This document shows positions 43,861 through 52,900 of a stretch of DNA of 64,000 bases, in pieces. A program made the translations under genes and the position numbers. The notes below the pieces were generated by a model. It saw only the letters and a program-made list of their open reading frames with translations. It was not told the origin of the DNA and made no database searches. The first letter of the stretch is position 1, and every line of letters begins with the position of its first letter. The DNA is from JAXDTI01 sp034090045 (GTDB taxonomy: Bacteria > Actinomycetota > Actinomycetes > Actinomycetales > Actinomycetaceae), in NCBI GenBank assembly GCA_034090045.1, contig JAXDTI010000004.1, positions 129,724 to 193,723 on the forward strand. The letters are read 5' to 3'.

Positions 43861-45308
43861 CAGCCCACCGACCCTTCCATCTGCAGTTCGATAAGCCGGT
43901 TCAGTTCCAGTGCGTATTCCATCGGCAGCTCTCGCGCAATCGGCTCAATAAAGCCACGTACAATCATCGCCATTGCTTCTGTTTCAGTCAGCCCTCTGCT
44001 CATCAGGTAAAACAGTTGATCTTCTGAGACTTTCGAAACCGTCGCCTCATGCCCCATCTCGACATCGTCAGTACGAATATCCACATATGGATAGGTGTCA
44101 GTCACAGATTTATCGTCAATCAGCAGTGCGTCACAAACAACCGAGGACTTCGAATGAGTGGCGCGTTTGTTTACCTGCACCAGACCGCGATAGCTGGAGC
44201 GCCCCCCGTTTCGGGAAATGGATTTCGAAACAATCGAAGATGAGGTGTGTGGCGCCAGGTGAAGCATTTTCGCGCCAGTATCCTGCCACTGTCCCTCTCC
44301 GGCAAAAGCTATGGAGAGTGCCTCACCGCGCGCTCCCTCACCGGTGAGATACACGCTCGGGTACTTCATATTTGATTTCGACCCCATATTGCCATCCACC
44401 CATTCCATCGAGGCACCGGCTTCACAAATAGCACGCTGCGTGACCAGGTTATAGACGTTAGTAGACCAGTTTTGTACGGTGGTGTAACGAACCCTCGCAT
44501 CCTTTTTCACAAATATCTCTACGATTGCCGAATGGAGTGAATCGGATTTATAAATCGGTGCCGTGCAACCCTCTACATAGTGGACATAAGCGCCCTCATC
44601 AGCAATGATTAGGGTGCGTTCGAACTGCCCCATATTCTCGGTGTTAATCCGGAAATAGGCCTGCAACGGAATTTCTACCTGCACCCCCGGCGGCACGTAA
44701 ATGAAAGATCCGCCGGACCATACGGCCGTGTTCAGGGCAGCAAACTTATTGTCCCCAGGGGGCACGGCTTTACCAAAGTATTCCTTGAAAATATCCTCGT
44801 GTTCTCGCAAACCGGTGTCGGTGTCAAGGAAGATTACTCCCTGCTCTTCCAGGTCTTCACGAATCTTGTTATAGACAACCTCGGATTCATACTGGGCGGC
44901 AACACCGGCAACCAGGCGGTTACGTTCAGCCTCTGGAATGCCTAAACGATCATAGGTTGTCTTGATCGCTTCTGGAAGGTCATCCCAATCAGCAGCTACC
45001 TGATCGGAGGCACGGACGAAGTATTTAATCTGATCCATATCCAGATTAGTCAAATCAACACCCCAGGTGGGCATCGGTTTCTTTTCAAAAATCTGGTAGG
45101 CCTGTAGTCGGCGTTGCAGCATCCATTCCGGCTCGTTCTTTTCAGACGAAATGAAACGCACAACGTCCTCACTGAGTCCACGCTCAGCTCGCTCTCCACG
45201 TTCCTCCTCATCGTGCCAGCCATAGTCATAACTGGTTGAAATAGCGTTGATGAGGCGACTGTCGGCGGCCTCTTTTTCCGCTGCGGTTTGCACTGTGGGT
45301 GCTGCCAC
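43860..45308 (-). CDS. sufB: Fe-S scaffold protein SufB
   Basis: SufB is the main scaffold on which 2Fe-2S and 4Fe-4S clusters form. The 482 residues have the N-terminal YDYGWHDEEE region, KFAALNTAVWSGGSFIYVPPGVQVEIPLQAYF, EGCTAPIYKSDSLHSAIVEIFV with the conserved Cys, ARVRYTTVQNWSTNVYNLVTQ, and VSKVSEDQLFYLMSRGL. The start is GTG, overlapping the sufR stop (TAGTGG). Confidence 0.97.
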   Translation of the reverse strand: MAAPTVQTAAEKEAADSRLINAISTSYDYGWHDEEERGERAERGLSEDVVRFISSEKNEPEWMLQRRLQAYQIFEKKPMPTWGVDLTNLDMDQIKYFVRASDQVAADWDDLPEAIKTTYDRLGIPEAERNRLVAGVAAQYESEVVYNKIREDLEEQGVIFLDTDTGLREHEDIFKEYFGKAVPPGDNKFAALNTAVWSGGSFIYVPPGVQVEIPLQAYFRINTENMGQFERTLIIADEGAYVHYVEGCTAPIYKSDSLHSAIVEIFVKKDARVRYTTVQNWSTNVYNLVTQRAICEAGASMEWVDGNMGSKSNMKYPSVYLTGEGARGEALSIAFAGEGQWQDTGAKMLHLAPHTSSSIVSKSISRNGGRSSYRGLVQVNKRATHSKSSVVCDALLIDDKSVTDTYPYVDIRTDDVEMGHEATVSKVSEDQLFYLMSRGLTETEAMAMIVRGFIEPIARELPMEYALELNRLIELQMEGSVG

Positions 45309-46054
45309 TATTTCCCTCCCTCAATGTTGACCTGTCGGTTTATGCGGGTGTCGGGCACCCCTATAGGTATTGAAGTTGTGCACACGTGTTCACCTGCTGC
45401 CTGAGTAGCGAGACGCTGTACGTGAACGTCGAGCAGTTTCGAGAATGCTTTTGTTTCAGCGTCGCAAAACTGCGGGTAGTCGCGTGCAATATCTGCTACC
45501 GGGCAATGTCCTTGACACAGTTGTATTGCATACCCCCCCGTGCCGGCTACCTCACGGACGGTAGCAGCATATCCGTCACGATTGAGAGCCTGAGCTAACG
45601 CGTTCGCCCGCTGCCGTGGCGCATTTCCGGCATCCGTAAGGATTTTGGCGTAACGCTGTTCGATTTCTTTGGAATGCGCTAAAACGAAACCGTCTATAGC
45701 GTCGCTACCGGCAAGCTGCTCCATATAGGCCAGCGCTTTTGCCGCCAGATTCGAATAGTGATTTACCAGGCTTGCGTGACCTTTAGAACTGGCCACATAG
45801 GAGTTTGCAGGCCGTCCACGTCCGCGTTTTGTCACGCCTGAAGGCTTGTAGATCTCAATCATTTCCTCGGCTCTGAGAGCCGAAATATGCCGGCGAACCG
45901 CCGCGGTGGTGAGGTTTAGTATTTTTGCGAGGGAACCGACACTTATAGGACCTTTTTCGACAATCAGGTCTAGCACCACCTGACGGGTTTCCTCGCTGTC
46001 ATCCGAATTGGCGGATGCGCTGACCGCTTCGGTGGCTGTTTCCTGATTGCTCAT
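45308..46054 (-). CDS. sufR: SufR-like Fe-S-sensing transcriptional repressor
   Basis: The 248 residues carry an N-terminal winged helix-turn-helix (about 25-90; GPISVGSLAKILNLTTAAVRRHISALRAE). A C-terminal sensing domain has cysteines in CQGHCPVADIARDYPQFCDAE and a further VCTTS, suited to hold an Fe-S cluster. It heads the suf operon and probably represses it when clusters are plentiful. There is no ribosome site before the ATG; TACAAT at 46065-46070 places the transcript start at or near the AUG (leaderless). Confidence 0.93.
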   Translation of the reverse strand: MSNQETATEAVSASANSDDSEETRQVVLDLIVEKGPISVGSLAKILNLTTAAVRRHISALRAEEMIEIYKPSGVTKRGRGRPANSYVASSKGHASLVNHYSNLAAKALAYMEQLAGSDAIDGFVLAHSKEIEQRYAKILTDAGNAPRQRANALAQALNRDGYAATVREVAGTGGYAIQLCQGHCPVADIARDYPQFCDAETKAFSKLLDVHVQRLATQAAGEHVCTTSIPIGVPDTRINRQVNIEGGK

Positions 46055-46064
46055 AACGGATACG

Positions 46065-46110
46065 ATTGTACCCTATTTATGCAACACTATGCTTACCTAA
46101 AAATTTAGGT
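46065..46110 (-). promoter_or_regulatory. Probable suf operon promoter and operator
   Basis: Read on the minus strand, TACAAT (46065-46070) is a good -10. Just upstream lies the inverted repeat ACCTAAA-AA-TTTAGGT (46095-46110), with arms of seven bases. It is the only clear dyad upstream of sufR and is a natural candidate for the SufR site. Part of it (TTAGGTAAGCATA) also resembles half an iron-box (DtxR/IdeR), so iron control is an alternative. Confidence 0.5.
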
Positions 46111-46668
46111 GTTTTTCAAGGCTCTCAACAACAGGCCTAAAACTGTAGCTGCCGAGTGTATTCGAGAGGCTCTAGCGGCAGATATCGCCTCATCAAGATC
46201 AACCCATAGGGTGTCCATCAGTGCCTCTTCGTCTTCTCGCACAAACTCGGTTTCAACCTGATACAGCTCACGCGCCCAAAAGAAAGTGATGTGTTCTGTT
46301 GAGCACCCCGGAGAGGTATAGGCATCTCCCAACTCTTCCCAGGTGGCTGCAGCCAATCCAGTTTCTTCTGCCAGTTCTCGCTGCGCTGCCTGAAGGGGTA
46401 TCTCTCCTGCACGATCCAACAGCCCGGCAGGTAACTCCCACATCTCCAATCCAACCGGTGCGCGATACTGATGCACCATCATTACTTTTCGGTCGTGTTC
46501 AGCGAGTATTGCTACCGCTCCCGGATGGTTCAAATAGTCACGTGCCACCGCGTGACCGGCTCCCGGAAAGCGCACCATATCGGTTTGGATCCCAAAGACC
46601 GCACCCCGCCAGGGATGCTTGCTTTCTTCAACCGGATACTGCGCACCGTTGTCTGCAATATGCGCCAT
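46105..46668 (-). CDS. NUDIX hydrolase (ADP-ribose pyrophosphatase-like)
   Basis: A 187-residue protein with the NUDIX box GLLDRAGEIPLQAAQRELAEETGLAA and upstream HQYRAPVGLEMWELPAG. This matches ADP-ribose pyrophosphatases such as M. tuberculosis Rv1700. It breaks ADP-ribose to AMP and ribose phosphate with metal. The ATG abuts the murJ stop (TAGATG), so it is the last gene of the tlyA-to-murJ cluster. Its stop lies in the putative suf operator. Confidence 0.9.
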   Translation of the reverse strand: MAHIADNGAQYPVEESKHPWRGAVFGIQTDMVRFPGAGHAVARDYLNHPGAVAILAEHDRKVMMVHQYRAPVGLEMWELPAGLLDRAGEIPLQAAQRELAEETGLAAATWEELGDAYTSPGCSTEHITFFWARELYQVETEFVREDEEALMDTLWVDLDEAISAARASRIHSAATVLGLLLRALKNT

Positions 46669-48261
46669 CTACAGCTCCTTCATTTCCCTATTCATCTTAC
46701 GGAATCGCCTATAAGTAGGAATTGCGGATAGCATCATCAAAAGCAGCGCCAACACTCCTGAAACCAGTATTGCTATCAAACCTGACAGCTGCACGAAAAC
46801 CCAATTTGCCAATAGGTGAGAAACGACAGCAGCAATCAGCATCGGGACACCTGATTTCAACACTGCCACCACTACCCCGCTAACTGCCTCACCGTACCCG
46901 GCACGTTTAAGACCGATCAAGAGACCTATCCCGGCAATGGTCATACCCGCACTGGAACCGATACCGAGACCTATTAGGGTGCCCATACCGTCCCCGCCGG
47001 GTTTAGCAATTAAGTGTATAGCCAGCCAAGAAAGCGGCACCACCATAAACCAACCGCTCGCGGTGGCTAGTACGGCAGTGCGGGCGCGAGAAACCGCCCA
47101 AAAAATACGGGAAAGATGAAAAATCAAGATGAAACCGATAATGCCAGGAGCGAAAGCCAGCAGGGTGGCATCCATTTCGGGAACTGCTTTCAACAGCTCA
47201 AAAACTCCTTGGACCGGACGCGCAACCGCGATTAGTAGCGCCGCAGACAGCATCGCAACTTCCGCAATGATTGCACTGGATGACGCTACGGCATGACGGA
47301 ACTTATCGTTAAGTGGTTCAGCAGCCAGGCGTGAAAGCTTCGGAAATAACGCGGTGGCTATCGGGAAAGCTAACACCGCATAGGGCAGCATATAGACCCC
47401 CTGCGAATACTGATAAACCGATACTGTAGAAACCGAACCGTATCCGCGCGCCAACACCAGCACCGCTATTGCCGCGAACTGTTGAGCCAGCAGCGCACCC
47501 ACTCCAGCTCCCGCCAACGAAAGTGCTCGACGAGCTTCTTTACCCCGCAGATGATACCCCAGGCGCAGTCGCACACCGAGACGGTGAACCGGCACGAAAT
47601 AGGGTAGCGAGAGCGCCACTACCCCGAACGTAGTTCCCCAACCTAGAATCAAAACTGCACGTGGGGTCACTTCCGCGGCGAAATCGGAGGCTCCCCCACA
47701 GTAGCCGTATGCAGCATAGCATCCGATAACCACCAGCGAGGACAGTAGCGGACCGAAAGCCGGCCAAAAAAATTTTTCGTGTGCCTGCAAGACCCCACCC
47801 AGCACCACCGAGATACCGTAGAGCGGGATTTGCAGCGCGAAAATCCGCAGGAAAACCGCTAATAGTTCCCCTTGCGCCACCGGGTCGCCCCCCTGAGGAA
47901 TCGGGAACCAGCCGGCGATCACTTCGGCGAGCAGCCAAACCAGCACCCCGAGCGGGATCAGCACGGTGAGCACTATAGTGAGAATCGCCCCGGCGATACG
48001 GTCAATATCGGCTCGCATTTTTGCTGCCACCGGACCGGCCAGTAGCGGTACTGTCACGCCGGCTAGCGCCCCACCTACCGCAACTTCAAAAACGATATTC
48101 GGGATCTGGTTTGCGGTCGCATAGGCATTGGCAGTCTCCCCCTGCCCTACCCAGGCGAATTGGGCGAACCATCGCAGGAACCCGACTGCGCGTGAAGCCA
48201 AGGTGAGTAGCGAAATAAGCCCGACTGCCCCGAGCGCCCCGACTATCCCCCGTTTACTCAT
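46669..48261 (-). CDS. murJ: Lipid II flippase MurJ (MviN)
   Basis: The 530-residue membrane protein has about 14 predicted helices, starting LGAVGLISLLTLASRAVGFLRW. It has the MviN features GQGETANAYATANQIPN, FEVAVGGALAGVTVPLLAG, and the repeated VLGGVLQAHEKFFWPAFGPLL. It moves lipid-linked peptidoglycan precursors across the membrane. In mycobacteria murJ lies elsewhere; here it stands in the steA/steB cluster, suggesting a shared cell-wall role. Confidence 0.93.
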   Translation of the reverse strand: MSKRGIVGALGAVGLISLLTLASRAVGFLRWFAQFAWVGQGETANAYATANQIPNIVFEVAVGGALAGVTVPLLAGPVAAKMRADIDRIAGAILTIVLTVLIPLGVLVWLLAEVIAGWFPIPQGGDPVAQGELLAVFLRIFALQIPLYGISVVLGGVLQAHEKFFWPAFGPLLSSLVVIGCYAAYGYCGGASDFAAEVTPRAVLILGWGTTFGVVALSLPYFVPVHRLGVRLRLGYHLRGKEARRALSLAGAGVGALLAQQFAAIAVLVLARGYGSVSTVSVYQYSQGVYMLPYAVLAFPIATALFPKLSRLAAEPLNDKFRHAVASSSAIIAEVAMLSAALLIAVARPVQGVFELLKAVPEMDATLLAFAPGIIGFILIFHLSRIFWAVSRARTAVLATASGWFMVVPLSWLAIHLIAKPGGDGMGTLIGLGIGSSAGMTIAGIGLLIGLKRAGYGEAVSGVVVAVLKSGVPMLIAAVVSHLLANWVFVQLSGLIAILVSGVLALLLMMLSAIPTYRRFRKMNREMKEL

Positions 48262-48282
48262 GTGTATCGATGTATCCGACCG

Positions 48283-49071
48283 TTAAATCGGCTCTCTACC
48301 CCAATTGTCGATACTGGAGAGCACCTGATTCGACTCGATTACCCGCGTGAACGAGACTTTCTCACTGGCTGCGGTGAGACCTATGATTCCGACGGCTATC
48401 GTTACCCGTACCGGCCCCGGTGAGGACTGAACTATTCCGGCACCTAGTGCGGCACCCAGAGCATTGGCTCCGGTGTCACCGAGCATTGTTTCTTCACGTA
48501 AATCGGCGGGTAGCGCACCAATCGCGGCAGCGATCGCGGTGCGAACCGGAGCGGACATGACAAAGGGGATACCTGCGAGGATTGTGGCTTTCAGTGCCCT
48601 TCCGGGACGCAAATCCATCAGGTTAATGAGGTTAGCCATTCCGGCAATCACCACGGTGTCTACCGGAATCATCCGCCATTGCTTGCGCCGCGCATCACAG
48701 ATCGCTGCCGATAACAGTGCCGAAACTCCGATACCAACCACCTTTTGCATTCCGGTATCTAAATCACCATTTTTTAGAGCCGCGATGTGACCGCTGAAAC
48801 CCTTAGCCGCGCCGGCGTGCGCATCCGTGTCGTCTCTATAGCCAAAAAAACCGGCGGTACCGGCAGTTAAAGCCACCGGTAAGCCGTTGAATCCGCCAGC
48901 AGCGCTACCCAGGGTCACAGCCGCTGCGGTTGCCACCCCTCCGGACAGCGATACGTCGCGACCATGATAGTTTTTGCGTATCCACGAGTCCGGACGGGGT
49001 AGCAGCTGTGAGGCCAGTAGCGACCCCAGCAAAGTGCCTGCATCTTTTATTAAACCCATCGCGTAACTCAT
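48283..49071 (-). CDS. MraY/WecA-like (GT4) membrane protein
   Basis: A 262-residue protein with several hydrophobic helices. Motifs of polyprenyl-phosphate sugar transferases are recognisable: GFFGYRDDTDAHAG (acidic pair), NLINLMDLRPGRALK (the Asp-containing loop) and MLGDTGANALGAALGAG. It is shorter than MraY (about 360), and the NLxDG motif is altered to NLMDLRP. The exact reaction is unknown. It overlaps the steB stop (ATGA) and precedes murJ, which suggests a part in the cell envelope. Confidence 0.75.
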   Translation of the reverse strand: MSYAMGLIKDAGTLLGSLLASQLLPRPDSWIRKNYHGRDVSLSGGVATAAAVTLGSAAGGFNGLPVALTAGTAGFFGYRDDTDAHAGAAKGFSGHIAALKNGDLDTGMQKVVGIGVSALLSAAICDARRKQWRMIPVDTVVIAGMANLINLMDLRPGRALKATILAGIPFVMSAPVRTAIAAAIGALPADLREETMLGDTGANALGAALGAGIVQSSPGPVRVTIAVGIIGLTAASEKVSFTRVIESNQVLSSIDNWGREPI

Positions 49072-50000
49072 TTCTGTATTGCCGGATAGGGCGCTTCTGC
49101 CCCGATGCCAATCCCGAAGGCTTTCACCGTCCCCCTGTAGGAGAGTGCCAGTGGCACAGAGTAGGTAGCAACCACACTACCGATATCGTCAATCGTTATG
49201 ACCGGCACTTTTGCGGCGCGTATCGGGTTGAGTTCATCGACATTGCTCTGTGCTGCACCTATGACTGCGGATCCTTCTGACGCCGATGAGATTGCACGGC
49301 TCAACTCGGTAAGCATTTGGGATCGAACTTCATCGAGACTGTTCTCATTTTCTTGAGCTTTCTCAGCGGGAACCTGGACTGCGCGCGCCGTAACTAGAAC
49401 GATTGCCTGAGCCGGTTGTTTTGGCTTCCCGGTCATCTGAATCATCGGACTGGAACCCGTCGAGTACAGGTCGAGCAGTTCATTTCGCTGCTCAGTTGTC
49501 ACCGTTAAGGCCTCGAACAATCCTGCAGCCAAGACCTTTGCGGTTCCTGTTTGCTCATCTGGTTTATTAGCAAGGTGTTCAGTAACCTGTACGGCGAGTT
49601 CGTCACGGTATGGGGCACCGTTGGGGTTGCTGTAACTTTCGGTGAGTTGCACGATTCCGACAGTAGTTGCACCGGCTTCTGCGAGCACCGTCTGGGTCGC
49701 GTTTATGTCGTCTTTGTTTGCGGTATCGGTAGCTAGCAAAGCCACCGTCACGCCGGTCAGAGTGTCTTTCACGAGAGCCGACCCGGTCGCGCCTATGAAT
49801 TGTTCACGAGAGTTCACGAGTTTCTTCATTGTTTTGTTTTCTGCACTCAACTTTGCTTGCGATTCGCTAAGCTTGTCCACTTGACCTTTAAGGTTGCTAG
49901 AAATCGGGTTGTCGAGCGGACCGGCACCCAACACGATGCCGATTGTCAGTGCTACGAGCACCGCCATAAGCGACACCAGGTGGTAACGGAAATCAATCAT
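49068..50000 (-). CDS. MctB/SteB-family envelope protein
   Basis: The 310 residues begin MIDFRYHLVSLMAVLVALTIGIVLGAGPL, a membrane helix with the family's start. A coiled coil (about 35-65, KGQVDKLSESQAKLSAENKTMKKL) and an outer alpha/beta domain follow. Mycobacterial MctB (Rv1698) is a channel-like copper protein, and C. glutamicum SteB works with SteA in cell separation. The neighbour here is steA, so the SteB role is favoured. Confidence 0.85.
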   Translation of the reverse strand: MIDFRYHLVSLMAVLVALTIGIVLGAGPLDNPISSNLKGQVDKLSESQAKLSAENKTMKKLVNSREQFIGATGSALVKDTLTGVTVALLATDTANKDDINATQTVLAEAGATTVGIVQLTESYSNPNGAPYRDELAVQVTEHLANKPDEQTGTAKVLAAGLFEALTVTTEQRNELLDLYSTGSSPMIQMTGKPKQPAQAIVLVTARAVQVPAEKAQENENSLDEVRSQMLTELSRAISSASEGSAVIGAAQSNVDELNPIRAAKVPVITIDDIGSVVATYSVPLALSYRGTVKAFGIGIGAEAPYPAIQK

Positions 50001-50018
50001 TGTGTATCTCTCCTCTGC

Positions 50019-51197
50019 TCACGGCGTTAAACCGACCAGCGCTTGGATGAAATCTACGAGTTTACTCAGGTATATTCCGACCACGCCATAGAAGGCTTGA
50101 CCGACGGGTGTAACCGCTAAAGCAACGCCTACCGCCAACACTCCTACCAGCACAAATAACAGTGACAGACCGGTACCTATTTTTGGTTGATAAAGTTTCG
50201 ACACCCCTTTTGCGTCCACCAGTTTAGAACCGATTCTCAATCTGGTGAGAAAAGTAGAAGCCATACCGGGACGTCCCTTATCGAGAAACTCAACGAGGGT
50301 TGCGTGAGTACCGAGGGCTACAATCAGATCTGCACCTTTATCGTCTGCAATCAGCATTGCGACATCCTCAGATGTGCCGGTTGCTGGAAGTGTCAAATAA
50401 TCGACACCGAGTTTGTCGAGACGCTCAGTGCCGGGGGCGCGACCGTCCCGATAGGCGTGTACCACAACTTCGGCTCCGCAGTGCAGCGCGTTATCGGTTA
50501 CCGAATCCATATCGCCTACAATCATGTCCGGTGTCAGCCCCGCCTCAAGTATGGCGTCTGCTCCGCCGTCAACACCTACAAGCACCGGATGATATTCGCG
50601 AATATAACTCATCAGGGACTGCAGGTCTTCCTTGTAGTTATATCCGCGAACCACTATCAAGGCATGTTTTCCCGCAAAGTTGGTTTTAATGTCGGGCAGA
50701 CCTATACCGTTAAAAATCAGGTCTTGTTCAACCTGCATATACTTGATTGTGTTTTCGGTAAAAGCTTCGAGCTGTTTCGGCAGATTAGCTCGCGCAGCTT
50801 CCTGATCTGCAGCTATCGTATCTTCGGTCTGTAAAGTTCCCCGCGCAATCTGCTTGCCGTGACGAAAAACCTGGCTACCAGAGACTTCTATATGGTTTCC
50901 CTCGTGAAGCTTCATCACCTGTTCACCACAGTCATCGATGAGAGGAACACCTGCTTTAACAATAATTGATGGACCGGAATTTGGATACTTCCCAGTGGTT
51001 GATTTCGCGGCATTAATCACAACCGCCGGTTGGCAACGTACCAGAGTTTCAGCTGCTACCCGGTCAATATCCGCATGGTTGATTACTGCCGCTTCACCGG
51101 GTTGTAAACGCCGAGTGAGATTTTTCGTTTTCTTGTCTACACGGACAAACAATTGCTCAGTTATTTCCGGAGCTTTCGATTTCCGCTTGAATCTCAC
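50019..51197 (-). CDS. steA: SteA-like septation protein
   Basis: A 392-residue protein whose middle part is like thiamin pyrophosphokinase (ALIVVRGYNYKEDLQSLMSYI, GVDGGADAILEAGLTPDMIVGDMDSV, ALGTHATLVEFLDKG). Two C-terminal membrane helices follow (LSLLFVLVGVLAVGVALAVT, VVGIYLSKLVDFIQALVGL). It matches actinobacterial SteA (Rv1697). The stop lies 18 bases from steB. The ATG overlaps the recN stop (ATGA). Confidence 0.85.
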   Translation of the reverse strand: MRFKRKSKAPEITEQLFVRVDKKTKNLTRRLQPGEAAVINHADIDRVAAETLVRCQPAVVINAAKSTTGKYPNSGPSIIVKAGVPLIDDCGEQVMKLHEGNHIEVSGSQVFRHGKQIARGTLQTEDTIAADQEAARANLPKQLEAFTENTIKYMQVEQDLIFNGIGLPDIKTNFAGKHALIVVRGYNYKEDLQSLMSYIREYHPVLVGVDGGADAILEAGLTPDMIVGDMDSVTDNALHCGAEVVVHAYRDGRAPGTERLDKLGVDYLTLPATGTSEDVAMLIADDKGADLIVALGTHATLVEFLDKGRPGMASTFLTRLRIGSKLVDAKGVSKLYQPKIGTGLSLLFVLVGVLAVGVALAVTPVGQAFYGVVGIYLSKLVDFIQALVGLTP

Positions 51198-52900
51198 TCC
51201 TGCATTATCCCACGCTGAGCGCGAGAAAGTAACTCTGCGGCATGTTTCCGGGAGGTTGAGGAGCTGCTGTCTCCGGCAAGCATCCGAGATATTTCGGTTA
51301 CTCGCGCATCATCGTCAAGCAAATCAACTTGCGCCGAATCTGCGTCTTTCCTGACGACATAGTGTCGGGTAGCGAAAACGGCAACCTGCGGCAGGTGTGT
51401 AACCACTATGATTTGGCGATTCTTTGCGAGAGTGGCGAGACGCTGACCTATCTTCGAGGCTGCTGCTCCACCAACTCCGGAATCAATTTCATCGAAAATG
51501 AGTGTCGCAGATTCATTGCCGTTCTCGTGTGAAACACCCGCCTGCCCCGCAAGCTCTATCGCTAACATAATTCGAGAAAGCTCCCCTCCGGAAGCGGCTT
51601 TCGATACCGAGACCGGACGTCCCTGACCGGTTATCTGAAAGGTGACGTTTTCGGTTCCGTTGCGCGTATACTGTGCTGTTTCACTGATGGTCACCGCGAA
51701 TCGAGCCGCCCCCATGGAGAGCTGTTCGAGTTCCAGGTTCACCTGTTTGGAAAAATCTGTAGCTGCGCGTTGGCGAGCTGCTTTCAGTTCCTGACAATCC
51801 TGACGCAGCCGCTTTTGGGCGATTTGTAGCTGCTCACGAAGCGTCTCCTCACGATCTTCGGGATCGGCTAGCTCATTAAGTCGCTGTTGCATTCGGTCAC
51901 GTTCCACAAGTAACGCGTCAACATCTGGAGCTAACCCCGACAGGAGATGCCGAAGTTCGGCGAGCCGTCGCTGGTCAGTCTCCAGTTGCTGAGGGTCGGC
52001 ATCCAAGCCACTGAGATAACCAGTCAGCGAGGAACCTATATCGGATAGAACTGCCTGTAACTCATCGAGCTGGTCAGCTAGAAGCAGCAATTCGGGGTCT
52101 TTTGCAGCTGCCTGTCGCAGACGTTTAGCAGCCAGCCCGGTCAGATACTGTGCCGTAGTATCTGCCCCGAAATCGCCAGAACCATACACGGCGTGTTGGG
52201 CTTCAGCGACCGCTTGACGCAGCGAATCGACATTTGCCAGCCTAGCTATCCTAGCGGCGAGTTTCTCGTCTTCTCCCGCCTGCGGGTCAATGTCTGATAT
52301 CCGCTGCAGAGTGTCGGTAAGCCCAGCTATCTCGAATGCTCGCTGTTGCGTTCCCTCCATCCAATCCGACAACTCTTGAGCAGCAGCCTGCCACTCATCA
52401 AAACTTTTCGCGACCCGGTTCAGCAGCTCACCATTTCCTGCGTATTCATCTAGTACTTCCCGCTGTCGCGTCGGAGAACGCAATAGCAGCTGGTCACTTT
52501 GCCCATGAATCTTCACCAATCTGTCTGACAGTTCAGCCAGCACCCCGCTGGGTACTCGAATCCCACCCAGTGTCGCTTTTGAGCGTCCCTCGTACGGGAC
52601 GCTTCTGGTGACCAGCAGCGAACCGTCATCCTCCAGGTATCCTCCAAGCTCTTCGACCTTTTTGCGAATCGCAGGATCAGGGTTAAAGGTTCCCGACACC
52701 CGTAGCATTTCGGCACCGCCACGCACAAGTGACGGATCCGCTCGGTACCCAAGCAGCAGTTCGACAGAATTAATTACCAGGGTTTTTCCGGCACCGGTTT
52801 CGCCGGTCAAAGCGGTGAAACCTGGCATAAAATCCAGCGTGGCATGGTCTATCACACCGCTGCCTGCGATATCCAGCTCGGTAATCACGGCAGTAGCCAC
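51194..52900 (-). CDS. recN: DNA repair ATPase RecN
   Basis: RecN is an SMC-like protein that helps double-strand break repair. The 568 residues have Walker A LTGETGAGKTL near the N-terminus, long central helices (about 160-360, rich in Gln, Leu and Arg), the signature AASGGELSRIMLAI, Walker B LIFDEIDSGVGG and VVTHLPQVA. It overlaps nadK by 16 bases and steA by four. The order nadK-recN-steA follows that of M. tuberculosis. Confidence 0.96.
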   Translation of the reverse strand: MATAVITELDIAGSGVIDHATLDFMPGFTALTGETGAGKTLVINSVELLLGYRADPSLVRGGAEMLRVSGTFNPDPAIRKKVEELGGYLEDDGSLLVTRSVPYEGRSKATLGGIRVPSGVLAELSDRLVKIHGQSDQLLLRSPTRQREVLDEYAGNGELLNRVAKSFDEWQAAAQELSDWMEGTQQRAFEIAGLTDTLQRISDIDPQAGEDEKLAARIARLANVDSLRQAVAEAQHAVYGSGDFGADTTAQYLTGLAAKRLRQAAAKDPELLLLADQLDELQAVLSDIGSSLTGYLSGLDADPQQLETDQRRLAELRHLLSGLAPDVDALLVERDRMQQRLNELADPEDREETLREQLQIAQKRLRQDCQELKAARQRAATDFSKQVNLELEQLSMGAARFAVTISETAQYTRNGTENVTFQITGQGRPVSVSKAASGGELSRIMLAIELAGQAGVSHENGNESATLIFDEIDSGVGGAAASKIGQRLATLAKNRQIIVVTHLPQVAVFATRHYVVRKDADSAQVDLLDDDARVTEISRMLAGDSSSSTSRKHAAELLSRAQRGIMQE

